Source: an uncultured Faecalibaculum sp. (GTDB lineage: Bacteria > Bacillota_I > Bacilli_A > Erysipelotrichales > Erysipelotrichaceae). From it: 8,919 nt of DNA. Of this stretch, positions 4,988-8,919 are shown piece by piece (position 1 is the stretch's first letter; the number at the start of each line of letters is the position of its first letter). The DNA lies in the NCBI RefSeq assembly GCF_910588395.1, contig NZ_CAJUPA010000061.1:1-8919 (forward strand). The letters run 5' to 3'. A program made the translations under genes and the position numbers. Below the pieces are notes generated by a model that was not told the DNA's origin, ran no database searches, and was given only the letters and a program-made list of their open reading frames with translations.

Positions 4988-7375
4988 ATGAGAATTTCAA
5001 GAAAATGGCTCAGCCAGTATATGGATCTGTCGGATCTAAGCCTGGAAGAACTTGCGGAAAAAATCACAGCTGCCGGTTTTGAAGTGGAAGGCACCGAAAT
5101 TCTGGGACAGGGAACGGGTCTGGTCATCGGACAGGTTCTGACCTGTGAACCCCATCCGGATTCGGATCATCTGCATGTGACCACAGTGGACACCGGGGAT
5201 GAAGTTCTGAACATCGTCTGCGGTGCCCCCAATGTGGCTGCCGGTCAGAAAGTCATCGTGGCCCGACCCGGTGCCAGACTGCCCGGCGGGGAAATCAAGG
5301 CAGGCAAAATCCGGGGTGTGGAATCCTGCGGGATGATCTGCGCGCTGTTCGAACTGGGTGTGGACCGGCACCTGCTCTGTCAGGAACAGATCGACGGCAT
5401 CGAAATCCTGCCGCAGGATGCACCGGTGGGACATGAAGATCCCCTGGAGTATCTGGGATACCGGGATGAGATCCTGGAAATCGGTCTGACACCCAACCGC
5501 AGTGACTGTCTGGCAGCCTTCAACATGGCAGCGGAAGCCGGTGCCATTCTGAACCGCCCGGTGACTTTGCCGGCGTTTGAAGGCGCTGCGGATGAAGGAA
5601 AGCCCACGGATGCCATCTGCCGGACAGAAACCGAAGGATGCAGCCTGTTCATGGAAAAAGTCATCGGGTCTGTCACCATCAAGCCTTCTCCCAAATGGAT
5701 GCAGGAACTGCTGCGGGCTTCCGGGATGCATTCCATCAACAACGTGGTGGATATTTCGAATATCGTCATGCTGGAAACCGGACAGCCGATGCATTTCTAT
5801 GACATCGACGCCATTGCCGGTCATGAGATCACAGTCAAAGACGGTTTTCGGGAATCGTATACAGCGCTGGACGGCGTTGCATATCAGCTGGAACCGCAGG
5901 ATCTGGTGATCACCAATCAGGGCCGTCCCATTGGCATTGCCGGTATCATGGGCGGGGAAGATTCCAAGATCCTGGATACGACCAGGGGACTGATCATTGA
6001 ATGTGCTCTCTTCGATCACGTGCGGATCCGGAATACCGCCCGGCGTCTGAATCTGAACACGGAAGCCAGCCAGCGGTATCAGAAGGGAATCGAACCCCTG
6101 GCAGCGCAGAAAGCCATGGACCGGGCAGTTCAGCTCCTGAAAGAGTATGCAGATGCCACAGACATCGAAGCCACTGTCATTGCCGGCAGCGACGGGTACA
6201 AGCCCAGGGAAATCACCTGCACCCTGGAAGAAATCAATCACCGGCTGGGTACGGATTTCAAGCTGGAGGAAGTCGTGGATGTTCTGGAAAGACTGCACTT
6301 TTCTCCGGTGACGGAGAATGGAATCATCCGGGTGACGATTCCCAGCTGCCGCACGGATATGGAAGGCATGGCGGATGTGTCGGAAGAAGTCATCCGCCTG
6401 CTGGGATATGACCGTCTGCCATCCACACTGCCGGAAATGCCCATGACAGAAGGAAAACTGGATCCGATGCAGCGCATGACCCGCATGACCCGCACGATGT
6501 TCTCGGAGCTGGGATTCCAGGAAGCGCTGACCTACACACTGGTTTCCACAGAGAAGAAAGAGGAAGCCGTTCTGACCTCCGGAGATGCCATTGAGCTGGC
6601 ATCGCCGCTGTCGGAACAGCGCCGCTGGATCCGGACTGGCATTCTGCCCAGTCTTCTGGAAGCCGCTGCCTACAACCGCAGCCGGAAAGTGAAGGATATC
6701 GCTCTCTTTGAGATCTCCGACATTGAGACTGCCACCAGCCGCACCCGGCAGCTGGCGTTTGTCATCGAGGGGAACCTGCAGAACAGCGAGTGGACACACG
6801 TGGCACTTCCCGCGGATTTCTATACCGCGAAAGGAATCCTGGAAGCCTGGCTGAAACGTCAGGGAATCGATGAAGCCAGAATCCGCTTTAAAGCAGATGC
6901 CATTTCCGATCTCTTCCATCCATACCGCTCTGCCAGAATCTTGGTTGGCCGGGATATAATTGGGGTTGCAGGCGAGATTCATCCTTCCAGGGGCAAAGAA
7001 CGCACGGTCATGGCTGAAGTGGACATGACCAGGGTGCTGAAGCTGAAGAAATCCAAAGTACGCTTCAAGCCGGTTTCCAAGTATCCGGCAGTAGACAGGG
7101 ACATTGCCCTGGTGCTGAAGCAGGATGTTCCTGCAGCAGCAGTGAAGGAAACCGTCCTGCGCCAGGGACGTCTGGATAAGGAAACTGTGATCCGGGATGT
7201 ACAGATCTTTGACGTCTATCAGGGAGAACATGTGGCTGAAGATGAAAAGAGCCTGGCGCTGCGCCTGGTGTTCCAGTCCGACAAAAAGACACTGACAGAT
7301 GATGAAATCGGATCCGTGATGGACAAAGTCCTGTCGGCTCTGGAAAAAGAGCACAGTGCGAAGCTGAGAAGCTGA
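4988..7375 (+). CDS. pheT: Phenylalanyl-tRNA synthetase beta subunit
   Basis: Non-catalytic partner of PheS that binds tRNA-Phe and, in the family, edits mischarged tyrosyl-tRNA through its B3/B4 domain. The 795 residues match the usual length. Domains in order: an EMAP/OB-type tRNA-binding domain (about 40-150, with PHPDSDHLHV and the VESCGMICALFELGV stretch), B3/B4 (about 210-400, with NNVVDISNIVMLETGQPMH and GRPIGIAGIMGGEDS), B5 (about 405-475, ending in the acidic DVSEEVIRLLGYDRLP), the catalytic-like core, and a C-terminal FDX-ACB anticodon-binding domain (697-793, starting SKYPAVDRDIAL). TAGGAGG (4976-4982), which includes the pheS stop, lies five bases before ATG 4988, so the two subunits are probably translationally coupled. 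Confidence 0.97.
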   Translation: MRISRKWLSQYMDLSDLSLEELAEKITAAGFEVEGTEILGQGTGLVIGQVLTCEPHPDSDHLHVTTVDTGDEVLNIVCGAPNVAAGQKVIVARPGARLPGGEIKAGKIRGVESCGMICALFELGVDRHLLCQEQIDGIEILPQDAPVGHEDPLEYLGYRDEILEIGLTPNRSDCLAAFNMAAEAGAILNRPVTLPAFEGAADEGKPTDAICRTETEGCSLFMEKVIGSVTIKPSPKWMQELLRASGMHSINNVVDISNIVMLETGQPMHFYDIDAIAGHEITVKDGFRESYTALDGVAYQLEPQDLVITNQGRPIGIAGIMGGEDSKILDTTRGLIIECALFDHVRIRNTARRLNLNTEASQRYQKGIEPLAAQKAMDRAVQLLKEYADATDIEATVIAGSDGYKPREITCTLEEINHRLGTDFKLEEVVDVLERLHFSPVTENGIIRVTIPSCRTDMEGMADVSEEVIRLLGYDRLPSTLPEMPMTEGKLDPMQRMTRMTRTMFSELGFQEALTYTLVSTEKKEEAVLTSGDAIELASPLSEQRRWIRTGILPSLLEAAAYNRSRKVKDIALFEISDIETATSRTRQLAFVIEGNLQNSEWTHVALPADFYTAKGILEAWLKRQGIDEARIRFKADAISDLFHPYRSARILVGRDIIGVAGEIHPSRGKERTVMAEVDMTRVLKLKKSKVRFKPVSKYPAVDRDIALVLKQDVPAAAVKETVLRQGRLDKETVIRDVQIFDVYQGEHVAEDEKSLALRLVFQSDKKTLTDDEIGSVMDKVLSALEKEHSAKLRS

Positions 7376-7384
7376 CCGGTTCAC

Positions 7385-7413
7385 GCAGCTGCCGTCAGCT
7401 GACGTAATTCGAA
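7385..7413. repeat. Cluster of adjacent palindromes after pheT
   Basis: Three perfect palindromes lie next to one another: GCAGCTGC (7385-7392), CGTCAGCTGACG (7393-7404) and TTCGAA (7408-7413). They fall between the pheT stop and its terminator. No function is evident; mRNA 3'-end structure is the simplest explanation. Confidence 0.5.
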
Positions 7414-7420
7414 TCAGCAG

Positions 7421-7459
7421 AAGGGAGAACGAGGCAGACTGCCGATGTTCTCCCTTTTT
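7421..7459 (+). terminator. Terminator of the pheST operon
   Basis: AAGGGAGAAC (7421-7430) pairs perfectly with GTTCTCCCTT (7447-7456), and an inner GGCA/TGCC stem (7433-7436, 7440-7443) adds stability. T-run 7455-7459 follows. The remaining sequence to 7600 shows no gene I can support. Confidence 0.92.
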
Positions 7460-7607
7460 CCTGTGTTGCTCATATACAGACCGGTATCACATCAGCCGGA
7501 TCAAGCCACCGGGTCCTTCGTTTGCAGACTGCGGCAGCCGGCGGTGAAGAGGCGGGATTCCTGCAGAGAGGACAGGAGAAAGAGCCGTCAACGGGGATAC
7601 AGGGATG

Positions 7608-7616
7608 TGCTAGAAT
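7608..7616 (+). promoter_or_regulatory. Extended -10 promoter at the start of the AAC(3)-like gene
   Basis: TGC-TAGAAT (TG 7608-7609, hexamer 7611-7616) is an extended -10 element. There is no good -35; TCAACG at 7588-7593 is at the right distance but matches poorly. A start point six to eight bases downstream (7622-7624) would be only two to four bases before ATG 7626. Confidence 0.45.
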
Positions 7617-7625
7617 ATCTCTGAT

Positions 7626-8399
7626 ATGGACTATTACACAAAAAATGACTGGAAAGATACCTTTGAGTCCTGCGGCATCCGCCGCGGTTTTCAGGTTCTC
7701 CTTCAGCTGGATGAGATTATGGGATCTGAAACAGCAGGCGGCATTCTGACGATTCTGGAAGCGCTGATGGAAGTCGTCACGGAAACCGGACTGATTATGG
7801 TCCCTGCCTTTACGGATACAGCCCTGGATCCTGCTTCCGTTCATGATCCAGCCTGCAGTTATGAAAACTGGGCCGGATACCGGCGAAGTCTGACAGGATA
7901 TGACCCGGGTGTCAGTCCATGTCCGCAGACAGCCATGCTCCTGCAGCGAATCCCTGGCGCCCGGCGGACCGAACATCCGGCTTTTTCCTTCGTGATCTGG
8001 GGAACTGCTCAGCCTGAGACTATCAGACAGCCTCTGGATTTTCCTGTCAGCTTTGAACCGGCACTTGCGTTTTTTGACGATCCCATGTCCTGCTGTCTTC
8101 TGCTCGGCCGCCCATGGCAGGAAAGTCTTCTGCTGCAGGCCGTGGCACACCTCACCGGTCAGGAAATTGTGAGTATTCAGAAAGCCTGGCTGCATCGCCC
8201 TAAACGGAATCTGGCAAAAAGCTATCTGACGGGGAAACCGGATCCGGGAAAGCTGGAGGAAATCCTGGAACTGATCCAGTGCGAAGAGCGGATGACCCTC
8301 ACTGGTCCAGCCTGTGTGATGTCTTTGTACAGCCCCTCCTGGAAAACACTGGAAATCTGGAAAATCAGCCGCGATTCAAAGAAATCTCAACAGAATTGA
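7626..8399 (+). CDS. Diverged AAC(3)/YokD-family acetyltransferase homologue
   Basis: The 257 residues fit the aminoglycoside 3-N-acetyltransferase (Antibiotic_NAT) fold family in length and layout: TKNDWKDTFESCGIRRG at the N-terminus, AGGILTILEALMEVV (37-51), LIMVPAFT (56-63), the conserved RRTEHPAFSF (113-122; family RS-x-HP-x-SF), LLLGRPW (158-164) and a C-terminal LTGPACVMSL block. The family's first signature (LVHSSLxSxG) reads LLQLDEIMGS, and the later T-x-LH-x-AE signature reads SLLLQAVA, so the histidines normally found there are absent. Acetyl-CoA-dependent drug resistance should not be assumed. The product may be a pseudo-enzyme or act on another substrate. No Shine-Dalgarno sequence precedes the ATG. 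It stands alone between the pheST terminator and an rRNA promoter. Confidence 0.72.
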   Translation: MDYYTKNDWKDTFESCGIRRGFQVLLQLDEIMGSETAGGILTILEALMEVVTETGLIMVPAFTDTALDPASVHDPACSYENWAGYRRSLTGYDPGVSPCPQTAMLLQRIPGARRTEHPAFSFVIWGTAQPETIRQPLDFPVSFEPALAFFDDPMSCCLLLGRPWQESLLLQAVAHLTGQEIVSIQKAWLHRPKRNLAKSYLTGKPDPGKLEEILELIQCEERMTLTGPACVMSLYSPSWKTLEIWKISRDSKKSQQN

Positions 8400-8423
8400 A
8401 GCTGCAAAATGGATTGGTGATAC

Positions 8424-8439
8424 GGACTGTGGGCAGTCC
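8424..8439 (+). other. Hairpin after the AAC(3)-like gene
   Basis: GGACTG (8424-8429) and CAGTCC (8434-8439) form a perfect 6-bp stem with a TGGG loop, 25 bases past the stop. No T-run follows, so it is not a standard intrinsic terminator; it may only stabilise the 3' end. Confidence 0.35.
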
Positions 8440-8479
8440 TGGCCGGGGCGGATATGAGGAAAGGGGAAAAGGAGGCTGT

Positions 8480-8533
8480 ATGGGAAGGGTGGATGCTGCA
8501 GATGAATGGCGGGTGCCTGTATTGAATGTGTGA
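8480..8533 (+). CDS. Possible 17-residue small ORF
   Basis: ATG 8480 follows AAAAGGAGG (8467-8475) with four bases between, one of the strongest ribosome binding sites in the window. It opens a 17-codon frame (MGRVDAADEW...VLNV) ending in TGA 8531-8533. The peptide is hydrophilic, has no membrane segment or recognised motif, and no promoter of its own was found. It could be a real microprotein, a relic of a longer gene, or chance. Confidence 0.22.
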   Translation: MGRVDAADEWRVPVLNV

Positions 8534-8651
8534 GGTCTCCATTGAATGATGGGAGGCTTCGGGAGAAAGCCGGGAGAGTTGCACGAACTGTCCCAATTTG
8601 CACTTACTGGTAAAACAGGATAGAAAAATGCAAAAAAGAACAAAAAAGTGG

Positions 8652-8679
8652 TTGCATTCTCCTGTGACTGTGGTATTAT
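8652..8679 (+). promoter_or_regulatory. rRNA operon promoter P1
   Basis: TTGCAT (8652-8657), a 16-bp spacer and TATTAT (8674-8679) with an upstream TGG extension form a good promoter. A-rich sequence at 8622-8649 lies where an UP element would. A weaker pair further upstream (TTGCAC 8598-8603, TAGAAA 8621-8626) is doubtful. Confidence 0.7.
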
Positions 8680-8693
8680 AAGTGAGCCGCAAG

Positions 8694-8714
8694 TCAGTTG
8701 AACTTATCAACTGA
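8694..8714. repeat. Perfect inverted repeat between P1 and P2
   Basis: TCAGTTGA (8694-8701) and TCAACTGA (8707-8714) form an 8-bp dyad around ACTTA. It lies just after the P1 start point and upstream of the A-rich tract of P2. It could act as an operator or as a hairpin in the P1 transcript. Confidence 0.6.
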
Positions 8715-8752
8715 GTCATCGAATTGAATGAATAAAAAGTTCAAAAAAGTCG

Positions 8753-8781
8753 TTGACAAGCTCTTGCGGACGAGTTATGAT
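8753..8781 (+). promoter_or_regulatory. rRNA operon promoter P2
   Basis: A consensus TTGACA (8753-8758), 17-bp spacer and TATGAT (8776-8781) follow an A/T-rich UP-like tract (8722-8748). With P1 this forms the tandem arrangement usual for Firmicutes rRNA operons. Transcription should start near 8788. Confidence 0.88.
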
Positions 8782-8787
8782 ATATAA

Positions 8788-8919
8788 GTGCTGAGGGAGC
8801 TGGTTGTCCTTGACAGGATGGCTGCTCACTTGGGATGATTATCAGGCTTTGGGCTTCAGATACAGCTCACAGCTGAAGGAAGCACCTGTATGGTGCCGAC
8901 GCTCTTTGAAAACTGGACA
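8788..8919 (+). other. rRNA operon leader with boxA-like sequence
   Basis: Downstream of P2 the transcript forms a hairpin (GAGC/GCTC outer, GTTGTCCT paired with AGGATGGC, 8797-8827), then CTTCAG/CTGAAG and GCACC/GGTGC stems. It ends with GCTCTTTGAAAACTG, which resembles the boxA antitermination site and pre-16S sequence found directly upstream of 16S rRNA in many Firmicutes. No mature 16S sequence is inside the window. No protein gene is supported between 8534 and the end. Confidence 0.8.

Noticed and set aside
5036..7384. 782-codon open frame on the minus strand opposite pheT
   Set aside because: It mirrors pheT almost exactly, is rich in His, Phe and Gln as antisense frames of this codon usage are, and has no ribosome binding site or family motif. 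pheT has clear domains throughout.
7470..8195. 241-codon minus-strand frame opposite the AAC(3)-like gene
   Set aside because: No family resemblance or ribosome binding site; the plus-strand frame carries the RRTEHPAFSF motif and collinear AAC(3) similarity.
8279..8533. 84-codon frame overlapping the end of the AAC(3)-like gene, suggesting a frameshift
   Set aside because: The main frame continues with the family C-terminal block (LTGPACVMSL) to its own stop, so no frameshift is needed; only the last 17 codons have a ribosome binding site.
1..8919. CRISPR arrays, tRNA genes, phage genes or toxin-antitoxin pairs
   Set aside because: No regularly spaced repeats, cloverleaf-like sequences or matching protein motifs were seen on either strand.

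Overview
The window is a compact, moderately GC-rich stretch of Firmicutes-type chromosome made mostly of housekeeping genes. Several signs point to a low-G+C Gram-positive relative with an elevated GC content, tentatively Erysipelotrichaceae: strong AGGAGG-type ribosome binding sites, a phenylalanine T-box, a ysgA-like methyltransferase next to pheST, tandem rRNA promoters, and a 5S-like fragment with the short, A-rich 3' arm I associate with Erysipelotrichia. The assignment is by eye and not proven.

Left end (1-541). This is a patchwork: the last codons of an unknown gene and its terminator (77-106), then a 142-bp element-like segment with short inverted ends and flanking direct repeats (126-267), then the 3' half of a 5S rRNA gene (about 268-334) with its own terminator (343-370). 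The 5' half of the 5S gene is missing. A GC-rich dyad (402-440) and a promoter (485-513) precede purA.

Centre. purA (542-1816, adenylosuccinate synthetase) and a divergent rpiA (1890-2558, ribose-5-phosphate isomerase) lie close together in one orientation. They end at a long bidirectional terminator shared with a convergent SpoU/TrmH-family RNA methyltransferase gene (2681-3430, minus strand). The 516-bp gap between that gene and pheS holds a good sigma-A promoter and a complete T-box leader with specifier UUC, a UGGU acceptor-binding motif and an intrinsic terminator. The leader controls pheS-pheT (3947-7375), the two subunits of phenylalanyl-tRNA synthetase, whose shared transcript ends at a strong terminator at 7421-7459.

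Right end. A diverged AAC(3)/YokD-family acetyltransferase homologue (7626-8399) has no ribosome binding site and an extended -10 element so close to its ATG that the mRNA may be leaderless. It also seems to lack the family's active-site signatures. After a 17-codon ORF with a strong Shine-Dalgarno sequence, the window closes with two tandem promoters, a structured leader and a boxA-like sequence, all typical of the start of an rRNA operon. 16S rRNA should begin just past the end.

Functionally, purA and rpiA both touch purine nucleotide supply (IMP to AMP; ribose-5-phosphate for PRPP), while the methyltransferase, pheST and the rrn promoters belong to translation. Repeat-like or rRNA-like sequence at both ends suggests the window may be an assembly contig bounded by repeats.
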